Assembly: GCF_013036045.1 (NCBI RefSeq)
Contig: NZ_WTPX01000018.1
Location: 1 to 52,191, forward strand
DNA: 52,191 nucleotides
Direction of reading: 5' to 3'
Origin: Alienimonas chondri
GTDB lineage: Bacteria > Planctomycetota > Planctomycetia > Planctomycetales > Planctomycetaceae
Part shown: in pieces, positions 43,513-52,191 of the stretch
Layout: every line of letters starts with the position of its first letter
Position numbering within the stretch: position 1 is the stretch's first letter
Made by a program: the position numbers and the translations under genes
The notes under the pieces: model-generated
What the model was told of the DNA's origin: nothing
The model's input: only the letters and a program-made list of their open reading frames with translations
Databases searched by the model: none

Positions 43513-44085
43513 ATGCGTCGCTCGACCCTGATCCCCTCTCTCGCCCTCGCCCCGGCGTACCTGCTGGCGTGCACGCTAACGATCGGCTGCGCCCCGGAAG
43601 AGGACGACGCCGTCGTCACCGACACCCCGCCCGTCGGCGGCGACGATCATGCGGACCACGAAGGCCACGACCACGGCGACGGCCATCCCACCAAGGGCCC
43701 GCACGGCGGTTCGCTGATCGAACTGGGCGACGAGGAGTACCACGGCGAACTGGTCCACGACGTGGAGAACGGCCAGGTGCTGATCTACGTGCTGGACGGC
43801 GCCGCGAAGGAAGAGGTGATGGTCGACGCCCCGGAAGCGACCGTGAATCTCTCCCATGACGGGGAGCGGAAGACGTTCACCCTCGCCGCCTCGCCCCCGG
43901 AAGGCGGCGACGACGGCTCCGCGTCGCTGTTCGTTTCGACCGACCCGGTGCTGGGCGAAGAACTCGACCACGGCCACGACGACGCCAAGCTGATGATCAA
44001 GATCGACGGCCGGGCCTACTCCGGCACCATCCGCCACAGCGAAGCGAGCCACGACGAAGACCACAGCGACCACGATCACGAGTAA
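43513..44085 (+). CDS. His/Asp-rich predicted metal-binding lipoprotein
   Basis: 190 residues. Signal peptide with two possible lipobox cysteines (LLAC, Cys20; TIGC, Cys26). His-rich segments flank the body: DDHADHEGHDHGDGHPTKGP near residues 43-62 and HDEDHSDHDHE at the end. The middle (DEEYHGELVHDVENGQVLIY, LDGAAKEEVMVDAPEATVN) is a beta-rich domain I have seen beside planctomycete cus-type operons. AGGA precedes the ATG. The reading frame is intact although the adjacent pump gene is destroyed. A periplasmic metal-buffering role is inferred from the His content and context. Confidence 0.75.
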   Translation: MRRSTLIPSLALAPAYLLACTLTIGCAPEEDDAVVTDTPPVGGDDHADHEGHDHGDGHPTKGPHGGSLIELGDEEYHGELVHDVENGQVLIYVLDGAAKEEVMVDAPEATVNLSHDGERKTFTLAASPPEGGDDGSASLFVSTDPVLGEELDHGHDDAKLMIKIDGRAYSGTIRHSEASHDEDHSDHDHE

Positions 44086-44091
44086 GCCGCC

Positions 44092-44184
44092 GCGAGCCGG
44101 GGGGCTTGTCCCCCCGGACCGGGCAGAGATTCGCGTTCGGTTCGCTGCGTTCGCCGGGCCGGGGGGATGAACCCCCCGGCTCGC
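44092..44184. repeat. Palindromic element: 26-bp arms, 41-nt loop
   Basis: The arm GCGAGCCGGGGGGCTTGTCC...GG (44092-44117) pairs with 44159-44184 with three mismatches. The loop includes TTCGCTGCGTTCGC, like the loop at 1953-2050. Lies between convergent genes. Confidence 0.85.
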
Positions 44185-44192
44185 CATTTGCC

Positions 44193-46697
44193 TCACTCGT
44201 AGGCCAACTGGGCGGTCGCCGTGGCGTCGACGTCGGCGACGGCTCGCACCCAGTACGCCCCGAACGCTGCGGGGAACGTGTGTTCGACCGGGCCGTCTGG
44301 CGTGACGCGGAAGGTGCGGTAGGGCGTCCAGGAACCGTCGCCGGCGATGTCGACTTCGACCGTGATCTCCGTCGGTCGGTCGGCGGAGAGCGTCAGTGCC
44401 TTCCGGTCGTAGCCGGTCATCAGGTACGGATCGGACGGCTCGCCGGCCGTCACGGCGCTGTTCTGCCACGGCCCGCCCTGGCCGACCGGCTTGCCCATCT
44501 TCCAGATCCCGTCCAGCGACCCGACCCACAATCCCACGTCCCCGGCCCGGTCGCGGACGATCCGCGGGTTGGCCATCGCGGCGCCCAGGTCGAGTCCGGA
44601 GAGAACCAGCAGCCCGCGGTAGCTGCAGAAATCGTGAATCCGCCGGCCGTGCGTGCACACCGGTCGCAGCTTGGCGAACCCGCCGGCGTTGCGGGCCGGC
44701 AGCTCGTAGAACGTGCCGTGGCAGTTCAGCAGGTCGCGTTCCGTGGCGACCTCCCGCGCCAACCGGCCGAAGCCCAGGGAGAGGTCCGGGGCGGCGAACG
44801 CGTCGTCTTTCGGCAGGCGGTAGCGGGTCCCGTCGTCGTCGACGTACAGCACGCTGGCGGCGTCGACCGACAGCACGCCGGCCCGGTCCGGGATCGCGGC
44901 GTTCGCCCGCAGCCACGCGTCCGCGGTCGCGTCCCCGTCCGCGGTCGCGTCCCCGTCCGGGGTGAGCGTCATCGTCTCGTCCAGCACGTAATGCCCCAGC
45001 GGCCCCGCGGCGGTGGTCGCGGCGAAGTGCAGCGTTCGCTCGTTCCCCCCGCGGGCCCGGATCACCCCGCCGGCGACCTCCGGGAACGCGCGGGGCTTGA
45101 TGAGGCCCTCGAACAGCCCCGCCGCCTCCGGGCCGAGGTTCTCCGCCGTCGGGCGGTCGTCGCGGTCGGCGAAATGAAACACCGCGGAGACCGTCGCCGG
45201 TTCGGTCAGCCGCAGCCGGACCCACTCCCCCGCGGCGTCCTCCGGAAAAGCGTGCCAGGCGGCGCCGTCGACTCGCAGACTCTCCAGCGCCCTCCATTCG
45301 CCCGTGCCGCGGCGGTCGACCTCGAACGTCACCGTCGTCGGCCGGTCGGTCGTGAGGTGCACGCCGCGGCGGTCGTAGCCGGCGAACAGGTAGGGGTCGG
45401 ACGGTTCGTTCGCGGCGACCGATTCGACCTTCCAGACCGCCCCGCGTCCCAGCGCCGGGCCGAACGTGTCGAGGTCGTCCGGCTTCACGAACCAGAGGTT
45501 CGATTGGCTCTGCGGGCCGGCGATCTCGCCTTTCGCCCGGCGTTTGTTGAGGAACTCGCTGGCCGCGGCGTCGTCGCAACCGAGGACCACCCGATCGCCC
45601 CAGCGGCAGAAGTCGCCGACGACCTTCAGATAGTTCGACCGCGGCCGAATGCCCGCGGTCTCGCCGGGACGGAAGCCCTTGGGAAACCGCCAGAACGTGC
45701 CGTGCATCGTCATCAGCAGGTCGTCGCTGCCGTCAGCATTCGGCCCGATCTCGCGGATGCGGGGCCACTCCGTGTTCCACCCGTGGGCGCCGTCGTAGCT
45801 GTGGCTGCCCTTGGGGAGGCGGTAGGAGGTCCATTCGCCCTCGTGCAGGCACATCAAGACCAGCGACTTGTCGTCCCAGCCCATCGTCCAGATCGGGTCC
45901 GTTGCGGGGTTCGGGTTGCCGTAGATCCCGCCGGGGCCGGTGACCTCGGTGAACTGGTTGCGTCGCACGATCGTCCAGGCGCCTTTGCCGGGCGATCCGT
46001 TCCAGGTCGCCAGCACGCCGGAGGGCGTCGTCGGGTCGGACTTCGCATCCACGCCGTGCTCGCCGTTGTTGGCATAGATCACGCGATCATGACCGGAGTA
46101 CAGCCCCTTGCCGTGATAGCCGGGCAGGTTGGAACGGGGACCGTTCCGCCGGTCGGCTTCGTCGCGGAACAACGTCGTGACGGCGAGCGTTTTCACATCG
46201 ATCTCGTACAACGCCTCCTCCATCGAGGCGTAGTAGATCTTCCCCGCGGGGTCGGTCAGGTGGCGGGCGTTGGCCGTGGGGCGGCCGAACATCTCCTCGT
46301 AGGGAATCGTGCGGACCTCGCCGTCGGCGCGAATCGCGTAGGGGCCGATGAAGAGTTGATCGCTCTCGCGATGGATCATCCGGTTCGCGGGGGTGCCGCC
46401 GATCGATTCGGGACGCACGATTTGCGTCAGGTCCGGGGTGATCTCGTACAGCTTATCGGAGGAGCCGCGGGGGCTGTGCGGGGCATAGGTGACGGCCCAG
46501 AGCCGCCCCGCCCACGGCACGACGGCGCCGGTGCCGCACTCGTTCTCGTTGTTGAAGAAGGCGAGGTGCGGATAGATCCCGCCGAAGCTCGGCTGGTCGA
46601 TCGCCTCGTAATCCGGCGCATCCGCGGCGATCGTCGGGGCGACCGACCACAGCGCTGCCAGACCGAACGCGAGCAGCGGAGCGAAGAATCGGGGCAT
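44193..46697 (-). CDS. Secreted beta-propeller-like protein with duplicated C-terminal module
   Basis: 834 residues from the ATG at 46697, which gives a signal peptide ([19 protein letters not shown]). The first 400 residues contain short recurring strand-turn units ([44 protein letters not shown]), suggestive of a propeller. A module beginning W-K-(V/M)-...-EPSDPYL(F/M)(A/T)GYDR occurs twice, near residues 417-510 and 728-834, so the protein contains an internal duplication. It also has an 18-bp tandem repeat at 44923-44958 (DGDATA). No catalytic motif recognised. It is divergent from the sulfatase across 140 bp, so shared regulation is possible. Confidence 0.75.
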   Translation of the reverse strand: MPRFFAPLLAFGLAALWSVAPTIAADAPDYEAIDQPSFGGIYPHLAFFNNENECGTGAVVPWAGRLWAVTYAPHSPRGSSDKLYEITPDLTQIVRPESIGGTPANRMIHRESDQLFIGPYAIRADGEVRTIPYEEMFGRPTANARHLTDPAGKIYYASMEEALYEIDVKTLAVTTLFRDEADRRNGPRSNLPGYHGKGLYSGHDRVIYANNGEHGVDAKSDPTTPSGVLATWNGSPGKGAWTIVRRNQFTEVTGPGGIYGNPNPATDPIWTMGWDDKSLVLMCLHEGEWTSYRLPKGSHSYDGAHGWNTEWPRIREIGPNADGSDDLLMTMHGTFWRFPKGFRPGETAGIRPRSNYLKVVGDFCRWGDRVVLGCDDAAASEFLNKRRAKGEIAGPQSQSNLWFVKPDDLDTFGPALGRGAVWKVESVAANEPSDPYLFAGYDRRGVHLTTDRPTTVTFEVDRRGTGEWRALESLRVDGAAWHAFPEDAAGEWVRLRLTEPATVSAVFHFADRDDRPTAENLGPEAAGLFEGLIKPRAFPEVAGGVIRARGGNERTLHFAATTAAGPLGHYVLDETMTLTPDGDATADGDATADAWLRANAAIPDRAGVLSVDAASVLYVDDDGTRYRLPKDDAFAAPDLSLGFGRLAREVATERDLLNCHGTFYELPARNAGGFAKLRPVCTHGRRIHDFCSYRGLLVLSGLDLGAAMANPRIVRDRAGDVGLWVGSLDGIWKMGKPVGQGGPWQNSAVTAGEPSDPYLMTGYDRKALTLSADRPTEITVEVDIAGDGSWTPYRTFRVTPDGPVEHTFPAAFGAYWVRAVADVDATATAQLAYE
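44923..44958 (-). repeat. 18-bp tandem duplication in the propeller-like gene
   Basis: GCGGTCGCGTCCCCGTCC occurs at 44923-44940 and again, identical, at 44941-44958. It is in frame and encodes DGDATA twice. Confidence 0.95.
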
Positions 46698-46837
46698 CGT
46701 GGTCGGCTCAGGCAGCAGAAGGGTCGTCGCACTGTCCGATCGGGGTTGGTGGATCGCAACTGCGCCGAGCGGGATGGCGGTCGCGCGGACGGGTTCGCAC
46801 AATCGCCGGCGTTCGCCTGTCTTTGGGAGATTCGAAG
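46698..46837. promoter_or_regulatory. Divergent intergenic region of propeller-like protein and sulfatase
   Basis: 140 bp containing both 5' ends. No recognisable -35/-10 pair or operator palindrome stands out by eye, but both promoters must lie here unless transcription enters from neighbours. Confidence 0.5.
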
Positions 46838-48283
46838 ATGATCGCCGCGTCGTTGCTGCTTGCCGGAACGCTGATCGCCGCGGGGCCGGGCGACGCCGGA
46901 ACCCCCGACGCGACCGCCGATCGACCGAACGTGCTGTTGATCTGCATCGACGACCTCCGCCCGGAGCTGCGCAGCTTCGGGGCGGACTGGATCGACTCGC
47001 CGCACATCGACGCCCTCGCCGCCCGCGGTCGAGCGTTCCATCGCCACTACGTGCAGGCGCCGACTTGCGGGGCGTCGCGGTACGCCCTGCTGACCGGTCT
47101 CTACGGTCCGGCGGGCAACGGGGCGTTGTTCGAGCGGGCGAAACGACTGCGGAATGATCCCTCTTCCGTGCCCCCCAGCATGCCGGCGTGGTTCCGGCAG
47201 AACGGCTACACGACGGTCTCCGTGGGAAAGGTTTCGCATCATCCCGGCGGACGCGGCGGGGGAAACTGGGACGACCCTGCTCAGCCGGAGATGCCGGATT
47301 CCTGGGATCGCCACCTGATGCCCGTCGGCCCCTGGCAGCACCCCCGCGGAGCGATGCACGGGCTGGCTCACGGGGAGATCCGCACGAACGCCGGGAAGAT
47401 GGCCGTGTTTCAGTCCGAAGACGGCCCGGCGGCGATCTACCCGGACGGCCTGACGACGGACGAGGCGCTCTCGCAGCTTGATACGCTTAATGCCGATGAG
47501 AAGCCGTTCTTCCTCGCCGTCGGGCTGATCCGCCCGCACCTGCCGTTCGGGGCGCCGGCGGAGTACATGCAGCCGTACGCCGACGCGGCCGTTCCCCCGA
47601 TCCCGCACCCGAACAAGCCGGCCGGCAAGACGACCTGGCACGGCTCCGGCGAGTTCATGAAGTACGACCGCTTCGGCAAGAACCCGAACGACGACGCCGC
47701 GTTCGCCGAGGCCGTCCTCAAGCACTACGCCGCTTGCGTGAGCTACGCCGACGCGATGACGGGGCGACTGCTCGATCGGCTGGACGAACTGCAGCTGACG
47801 GAGAACACGGTCGTGGTGCTGTGGGGCGACCACGGCTGGCATCTCGGCGAGCACGCGATCTGGGGCAAGCACGCATTGTTTGAGGAATCGCTGCGATCCC
47901 CGCTGATCATCGCCGCCCCGAACATGCCACGGCCGGGACGCAAAACCGGGGCGATCGTGGAGTCGATCGACCTGTTTCCGACCCTCTGCGACCTCGCCGA
48001 ACTGCCGGCGCCGGAGTTCGCGCAGGGCGAATCGCTGCGGCCGCTGCTGAACGATCCCGAAGACGCTTCGGCCGCCGCGGGGGGCGTCGCCGTTTCCTAT
48101 ACGTCCAGAGCGAACACGATTCGGACCGACACGCACCGCCTGATCGCCCACCGCGACGGGCATCTGGAGCTCTACGATCATCGCACCCCGGACGCGGAGA
48201 CGCGGAATCTGGCGAACGCGCAGCCGGAGGTCGCGGAAGCGTTGCTCATGCGGTTGCAGAAGCGCTTGGCGGATCGTCGCTGA
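46838..48283 (+). CDS. Secreted sulfatase (iduronate-2-sulfatase-like, FGly type)
   Basis: Type I sulfatase, 481 residues, which hydrolyses sulfate esters after its active-site Cys is converted to formylglycine. Leader [18 protein letters not shown]; metal-binding DD in [10 protein letters not shown] (38-39); CGASR with Cys77 as the FGly residue; [12 protein letters not shown]; then [21 protein letters not shown] near residue 330, with the second metal ligands. The overall order matches the iduronate-2-sulfatase group. A TTG at 46823 could add five residues, but the ATG at 46838 gives a standard leader. The polysaccharide target is unknown. Sulfatase-maturing enzyme is not in the window. Confidence 0.93.
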   Translation: MIAASLLLAGTLIAAGPGDAGTPDATADRPNVLLICIDDLRPELRSFGADWIDSPHIDALAARGRAFHRHYVQAPTCGASRYALLTGLYGPAGNGALFERAKRLRNDPSSVPPSMPAWFRQNGYTTVSVGKVSHHPGGRGGGNWDDPAQPEMPDSWDRHLMPVGPWQHPRGAMHGLAHGEIRTNAGKMAVFQSEDGPAAIYPDGLTTDEALSQLDTLNADEKPFFLAVGLIRPHLPFGAPAEYMQPYADAAVPPIPHPNKPAGKTTWHGSGEFMKYDRFGKNPNDDAAFAEAVLKHYAACVSYADAMTGRLLDRLDELQLTENTVVVLWGDHGWHLGEHAIWGKHALFEESLRSPLIIAAPNMPRPGRKTGAIVESIDLFPTLCDLAELPAPEFAQGESLRPLLNDPEDASAAAGGVAVSYTSRANTIRTDTHRLIAHRDGHLELYDHRTPDAETRNLANAQPEVAEALLMRLQKRLADRR

Positions 48284-48709
48284 ATCGCCGCTGTTGCGTG
48301 ATGCAGGGCGACGGCCAAGTCCGATGTCCGGTGTGGCATGCTCTCACGCCGGAGTGCAGCGAAGCGGAACGCAGGCGAGTGAGCATGGAGGGTTGCGCTC
48401 GCCGGCTCTCTGCGGCCGGGCGTCGCTCTCCATGCTTACGCCGCGGCCATGACGGGGCACAGCGATTCGGACGCGGCCCAGACGCGGCGAAAGCATGCCA
48501 CACCGTCTCATGTCTTTCGCCGGCATATGCCGACTTCACAATTGCCCTACGGGGCGAACGGGAGAGGTTCCGGGACTTGCGGCCAATCTGTAGAGTGCCG
48601 GCCGTTCGCCGGACGGATCGCGCACACCAGGGGGCGTGCGGTCCGTCACGCCGGCGAGCGGCCCGTCCTTCTCCCCGCCGAGCGTCCCTTCGCGGACATC
48701 CCCTGCTGT
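48284..48709. other. 426-bp gene-free region before the glycosyltransferase operon
   Basis: Contains the nested palindrome at 48329-48505 and the operon leader. A frame open from 48449 joins the first glycosyltransferase, but its extra residues are Arg/Ser-rich and overlap the palindrome, so it is not counted as coding. Confidence 0.6.
48329..48505. repeat. Nested double palindrome
   Basis: The outer arms CGGTGTGGCATGCT (48329-48342) and 48492-48505 are exact complements. Inside, AGCATGGAG (48382-48390) pairs with 48428-48436. AGCATG recurs in both arm pairs, so alternative folds are possible. No transposase or open frame is associated with it. Confidence 0.8.
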
Positions 48710-49675
48710 ATGCCGGACTCCTCGCCCAGCCCGTCCCCCGACGACGATTCCGCGGATCAGGCCGCCGATCGGCCGCGGTTCAGCATCGTCACGCCCAGTT
48801 ATAATCAGGGGGCGTATCTGCGGGAGACGCTGGAGAGCGTTTTGAATCAAGAGGGGATCGGCACGGAATTCGACTTGGACTACGCCGTAATCGACGGCGG
48901 CAGCACGGATGACTCCGCGGCGATCATTCGCGAGTACGCCGACCGCCTCACCTTCTGGTGCAGCGAAAAGGACCGCGGCCAGAGCCACGCGATCAACAAG
49001 GGATTCGAGCACGTCTCGAAGGACCCGAACGCGATCGCTGCGTGGCTCAATAGCGACGACGTATATCTGCCGGGCGCGCTGTCGAGGGTCGCCGCATACT
49101 GGCGGGAACATCGCCCCGACGCGCTGGTCGGATTATGCCAAAAGACCGACGAGTCCGGCCACGTTTATAACTCGACCGTGCTGGAGGAATATACGTTCGA
49201 GAAGCTGGTCGATTGGGACAATCACAACTTCATGCAGCCGGGGTGTTTTCTCTCCCGGGGCGTGTGGGATGCGGTCGGCGGGCTGAACGAGGAACTGTGG
49301 TACGTGATGGACGTCGAGCTGTGGCTGAAAGTCGCCAAGCAGTTCCGGTTCGAGACGCTGAACGAACCGCTCGCCGCCGCCAAAAGCCACGATCAGGCGA
49401 AGACCACGAACGTCCAGATGCGGGGCGAATTATGGGCCGAGCAGCAATTAATGTTGCTGCGATACGGCGCCCGGGAGCAAGTGGTTCGCACGCTGCGTGA
49501 TCGCAGTATCGCACATAAAATGCTGGATGCGGAAATTCGGGTCGCCAGTCAACTCCCGATCGTCGGCTGGGTCGTGCGGGCCGCCCGCAAGGCCGCCCGC
49601 AGGCGACTGGAGCGAGATCCGACGTATCGTCCGCCGACGGTGCGGTCCGCCGAACCCCCGCAAACCGGCGGATGA
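48710..49675 (+). CDS. Family 2 glycosyltransferase
   Basis: GT2 enzyme, 321 residues, cytoplasmic, no membrane segment. Domain: FSIVTPSYNQGAYLRETLES, YAVIDGGSTDDSAAIIREY, AAWLNSDDVYLPGAL (DXD-like metal site at NSDD), NHNFMQPGCFLSRGVWDAVG for the acceptor region. The ATG at 48710 starts a short acidic Pro/Ser-rich lead. It is the first of four genes that overlap at stop/start, so it opens a polysaccharide operon. Donor and acceptor sugars are unknown. Confidence 0.88.
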   Translation: MPDSSPSPSPDDDSADQAADRPRFSIVTPSYNQGAYLRETLESVLNQEGIGTEFDLDYAVIDGGSTDDSAAIIREYADRLTFWCSEKDRGQSHAINKGFEHVSKDPNAIAAWLNSDDVYLPGALSRVAAYWREHRPDALVGLCQKTDESGHVYNSTVLEEYTFEKLVDWDNHNFMQPGCFLSRGVWDAVGGLNEELWYVMDVELWLKVAKQFRFETLNEPLAAAKSHDQAKTTNVQMRGELWAEQQLMLLRYGAREQVVRTLRDRSIAHKMLDAEIRVASQLPIVGWVVRAARKAARRRLERDPTYRPPTVRSAEPPQTGG

Positions 49676-50922
49676 CGTCGACCGCCGCCCCCGCCGTTTC
49701 CGCTGCCGCCCCCGCGCCGGAGAAGTCAGGCGGTCGCCCGCCGCGCCGCTTGCTCTATATTGCGACGAATTACGGGGCGCTGTCGGAAACGTTCGTCAGC
49801 GACCTCGTCGCGGATCTCGCCGGCCGCGACTGGGAGGTGACGGTCGTCTGTTCGGACGCCGTGCCGAACGTCGTCCCGCCGCCGGGCGTCGCGTTGAAAG
49901 CGGTTCGTTTCGCCCAATTGACGAGCGCGACGGATCGGCTCGCGGGAAAGTTGGAACGCACGTTCCGCGGAGCCAGCGACTGGCCCCGCCTGATGCGTTC
50001 CGCGGCCCGGGCGCTGGGGCCGGCGATCGCCGAGGCGCGGCCGGACGTGGCCTATGTGGACGACGGCCGCGCCGCGTCGCTGGCCGTCGGTCCGCTGACG
50101 GCGGCGAACGTCCCTTTCGCCGTGCACTTTCACGGATCGGACGTGACGACCTCCCTGGCCGACGACGCCTATCGCCGGTCGTTGCCGGCCGTCTTCGACG
50201 GGGCCGGGGCGCTGGTGACGGCGTCGCATCACATGCGTCGCTTGCTGGTGCTGGAGGGCGCCGACCCGGAGCGCTGCCGGGTGATTCGGTTGGCGGTCCG
50301 CACCGACGGCGTCGAACCGGTTCCGTGGGCGGAGCGACGCACGCAGCCGCCGTCCGTCGCCTACTTCGGCCGGCTCACCGCGAAGAAGCACCCGGTCGCG
50401 TTGATCGAGGCGTTCGCGATCGCCCGCAGAGCCGTGCCGAACGCGCGGTTGACCATGATCGGCGACGGACCGGAGCGGGACCGCGTGGTTCATCGCATCA
50501 AGCGGCTCGGCCTGAGCGACGCGGTCCGCCTTTCCCCCGGCGTGCCGCGGGCGGAGGGGTTGGTGACGGTCGCGGGGCATTGGGTCTTCGCCCAGCACAG
50601 CGTCACCGCGGTCAGCGGCGATCAGGAGGGATTCGCCCTCAGCCCGGCCGAGGCGGCACTGCTGGAACTGCCGATCGTCTCCACCTGGCACAACGGCATC
50701 CCGGAGCACGTCGCCGACGGCGAGACCGGCCTGCTCGTGCGGGAACACGACTACGAAGCGATGGGCGAACGCCTCGCGGAATTGCTCGCCGACCCCGACC
50801 GCTGCGAAGCGATGGGCCGCGCGGGACGGGAGCGGGTGTCCGCCCTCTGCCCGCCGAACGCCCGCGGAGAGGCGATCGACGCCCTGCTGTCAGAACTGGC
50901 GGATCAGGGGGGCGCTGGATGA
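49672..50922 (+). CDS. Family 4 glycosyltransferase
   Basis: Retaining GT-B enzyme, 416 residues. N-terminal half: RLLYIATNYGALSETFVSDL, HFHGSDVTTSL; C-terminal half: VAYFGRLTAKKHPVALIEAF, LTMIGDGPERD, and the EX7E motif in EGFALSPAEAALLELPIVST, followed by GIPEHVADGETGLLV, all typical of GT4. Its start overlaps the previous stop, with an ATGA at 49672. A sugar-nucleotide donor is implied, but the linkage cannot be read. Confidence 0.92.
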   Translation: MTSTAAPAVSAAAPAPEKSGGRPPRRLLYIATNYGALSETFVSDLVADLAGRDWEVTVVCSDAVPNVVPPPGVALKAVRFAQLTSATDRLAGKLERTFRGASDWPRLMRSAARALGPAIAEARPDVAYVDDGRAASLAVGPLTAANVPFAVHFHGSDVTTSLADDAYRRSLPAVFDGAGALVTASHHMRRLLVLEGADPERCRVIRLAVRTDGVEPVPWAERRTQPPSVAYFGRLTAKKHPVALIEAFAIARRAVPNARLTMIGDGPERDRVVHRIKRLGLSDAVRLSPGVPRAEGLVTVAGHWVFAQHSVTAVSGDQEGFALSPAEAALLELPIVSTWHNGIPEHVADGETGLLVREHDYEAMGERLAELLADPDRCEAMGRAGRERVSALCPPNARGEAIDALLSELADQGGAG

Positions 50923-51869
50923 GCGGGCCGGTCACGATCGTGATTCCCAACCACAACGGCGCCGCGTACCTCGCGGAGGCGGTGGAGAGCGCCCTGGCGG
51001 AACCGGCCGTCGGCCGGGTCGTGGCGGTGGACGACGCTTCGACCGATGGAAGCCTGAAACTGCTCGACGACCTCGCGGAGCGAGCCGGCGACCGGTTGAC
51101 GGTCATTCGCCAGAGCGGCGGCGGGGCCTGCGTCGCCCGGAACGCCGGGCTGGCCGCGGCGGACGGGGCGTTTGTGAAGTTCCTGGACTCGGACGACACG
51201 CTCGAACCAGGCGCCGTGGCCCGGCAGGTCGAACAGATGGCGGAGTTCGCCGGTCAGTCGGTCAGCGTCTACGGCGACAGCGCCTGGGTGGACGCCGACG
51301 GCCGGCCGCTGCCGACCCCGCCCTCGCCGACGGGGCTGTCGGAAGCGACGCAGATGATCGAACACCCGCCGCTGATCACCCCCCCGCTGCATCGCGTGGA
51401 GGACCTCCGATTGGTCGACGGCTTCGACGCCCGCGTCCCCCGCGGACAGGAGCACGACCTGCACCTGCGGATGTGGCTGGCCGGCGTGCGGTTCGTGCAC
51501 CGGCCCGGCGTCGTCTTCCATTATCGACAGCACGGCGGCCCGCGGGTCAGCACGGCGGACGGTCGGCCGGAGGTCGCTCGCGGACGGTTCGAGGCGCTCC
51601 ATCGGCACCTGTCCGCGGCCCGGGAGAAGTTCGGCGAGCCGCTGCCCGAGGAGATGGCTCACGCCTTCGGCCGTCAGTTCTGGCGCATCGGGCGCCGGTG
51701 CCTGCACGCGGGCCTCGCCGGAGCGGACGCGGCGCCGTTCTTCCAAACCGCCCGGGGGTTGGCGGGGAGAGAAGCGATCATCGGCGGACGGGCCTATCGG
51801 GGCCTCGTCGCCGCGTTCGGACCGGTGCTCGCGGAACGACTGGGGCAACTCGGGGGGCGTCGCTCCTGA
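50919..51869 (+). CDS. Family 2 glycosyltransferase
   Basis: GT2 enzyme, 316 residues, soluble. Motifs: VTIVIPNHNGAAYLAEAVES, VVAVDDASTDGSLKLLDDL, ARNAGLAAADGAFVKFLDSD with DSDD as the metal site, and HDLHLRMWLAGVRFVHRPG. It starts in an ATGA with the GT4 stop at 50922 and ends at 51869, so it shares the operon. Confidence 0.9.
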   Translation: MSGPVTIVIPNHNGAAYLAEAVESALAEPAVGRVVAVDDASTDGSLKLLDDLAERAGDRLTVIRQSGGGACVARNAGLAAADGAFVKFLDSDDTLEPGAVARQVEQMAEFAGQSVSVYGDSAWVDADGRPLPTPPSPTGLSEATQMIEHPPLITPPLHRVEDLRLVDGFDARVPRGQEHDLHLRMWLAGVRFVHRPGVVFHYRQHGGPRVSTADGRPEVARGRFEALHRHLSAAREKFGEPLPEEMAHAFGRQFWRIGRRCLHAGLAGADAAPFFQTARGLAGREAIIGGRAYRGLVAAFGPVLAERLGQLGGRRS

Positions 51870-51904
51870 CCTCTCCCCCTGCTTCCGCCGCCGCTTCGGA
51901 CGAC

Positions 51905-52191
51905 GTGCCGAATCCATTGCCGATCGGCCCGGCGGACCGGTTGCGCTATCTGGCGCTCCGTGCGCGGGGCGAGGCGAGCAGTCGGCTCCGCCGCGCAACG
52001 GCCGGGCTATTTCCGCGCTGGGATCCCGGCGAGATCGCCGTGCTGGGGGCGTTCCACGGGCGGAACGTCGGGGACATGGCGCTCGGCCAAAGCGTACTGG
52101 CGGCGCTGGGCGAGCGGCCGGCCCGGCTGTTCGACATTCATCGTCTGCGGGAGGAGGGCGCCGGTTCGCCTCAGTCGGGCGGGGCCGCGAT
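51905..52191 (+). CDS. Polysaccharide pyruvyltransferase family protein, 3'-truncated by the window
   Basis: The first 95 residues are present. GAFHGRNVGDMALGQSVLAA resembles the Gly-rich N-terminal motif of the family (GxxGxxNxGDxxL). Such enzymes add ketal-linked pyruvate to exopolysaccharide. The GTG at 51905 is the first usual start; a CTG at 51866 overlaps the previous stop with the same geometry as the other overlaps in this operon. Assignment to this family is moderate, since only the N-terminus is visible. Confidence 0.65.
   Translation, partial: MPNPLPIGPADRLRYLALRARGEASSRLRRATAGLFPRWDPGEIAVLGAFHGRNVGDMALGQSVLAALGERPARLFDIHRLREEGAGSPQSGGAA

Noticed and set aside
44106-46841. 911-residue plus-strand open frame
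   Set aside because: Antisense to the secreted propeller-like gene, no recognisable motif.
48329-48505. Nested palindrome as an insertion sequence
   Set aside because: Under 200 bp, no transposase and no target duplication could be seen.

Overview
The window is GC-rich chromosomal DNA from a planctomycete. The evidence is the gene content: a DUF1592/DUF1552 pair with cytochrome-c motifs and a Tat-like leader, a secreted FGly sulfatase, very long signal peptidases I with zinc-ribbon-like inserts, DUF3592 membrane proteins, a Cys-rich secreted protein and many intergenic palindromes. An Alienimonas-like member of Planctomycetaceae is a guess that I cannot test here. There is no rRNA operon, CRISPR array, prophage or recognisable insertion sequence. 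One tRNA-Ser(CGA) lies at 41773-41859.

Layout. 1-5.0 kb: short-chain dehydrogenase and secreted nucleoside hydrolase (ATGA overlap), a membrane acyltransferase with a 104-residue unknown, and ScpB. 5.0-12.5 kb: a GAF/PAS hybrid histidine kinase, then the DUF1552/DUF1592 pair. 12.8-18.4 kb: a giant autotransporter, MoeA and a 103-residue protein of a family often misnamed branching enzyme. 18.6-26.5 kb: two tandem, very large signal peptidases I, followed directly by four tandem, divergent copies of an unrecognised multi-pass membrane protein. 26.6-28.8 kb: an acyltransferase and glycosyltransferase pair resembling the tailoring enzymes of glycosylated, acylated carotenoids. 28.9-32.5 kb: Dps, an Flp pilin with a strong terminator, and a secretin. 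32.6-39.7 kb (minus strand): ABC-F ATPase, two DUF3592 paralogues flanking an aminotransferase and a Coa1-like membrane protein, and a Cys-rich exported protein. 39.7-41.5 kb: OprP-type porin. 42.1-44.1 kb: a decayed CusA-type RND pump gene beside an intact His-rich lipoprotein gene. 44.2-48.3 kb: a secreted propeller-like protein with an internal duplication, divergent from a sulfatase. 48.7 kb to the end: an overlapping glycosyltransferase operon running into a polysaccharide pyruvyltransferase cut by the window edge.

The most interesting items are: (i) the four-gene membrane-protein array behind the twin signal peptidases, which I do not recognise as a described family; (ii) the CusA remnant, with a nonsense codon in its signature N-terminus and three collinear blocks separated by in-frame deletions; (iii) several families of intergenic palindromes, two of which have one full copy with an 11-nt loop plus solitary half copies elsewhere in the window; and (iv) 15-bp in-frame tandem repeats in three unrelated genes. 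I found no compelling evidence of a complete new defence or mobile system.
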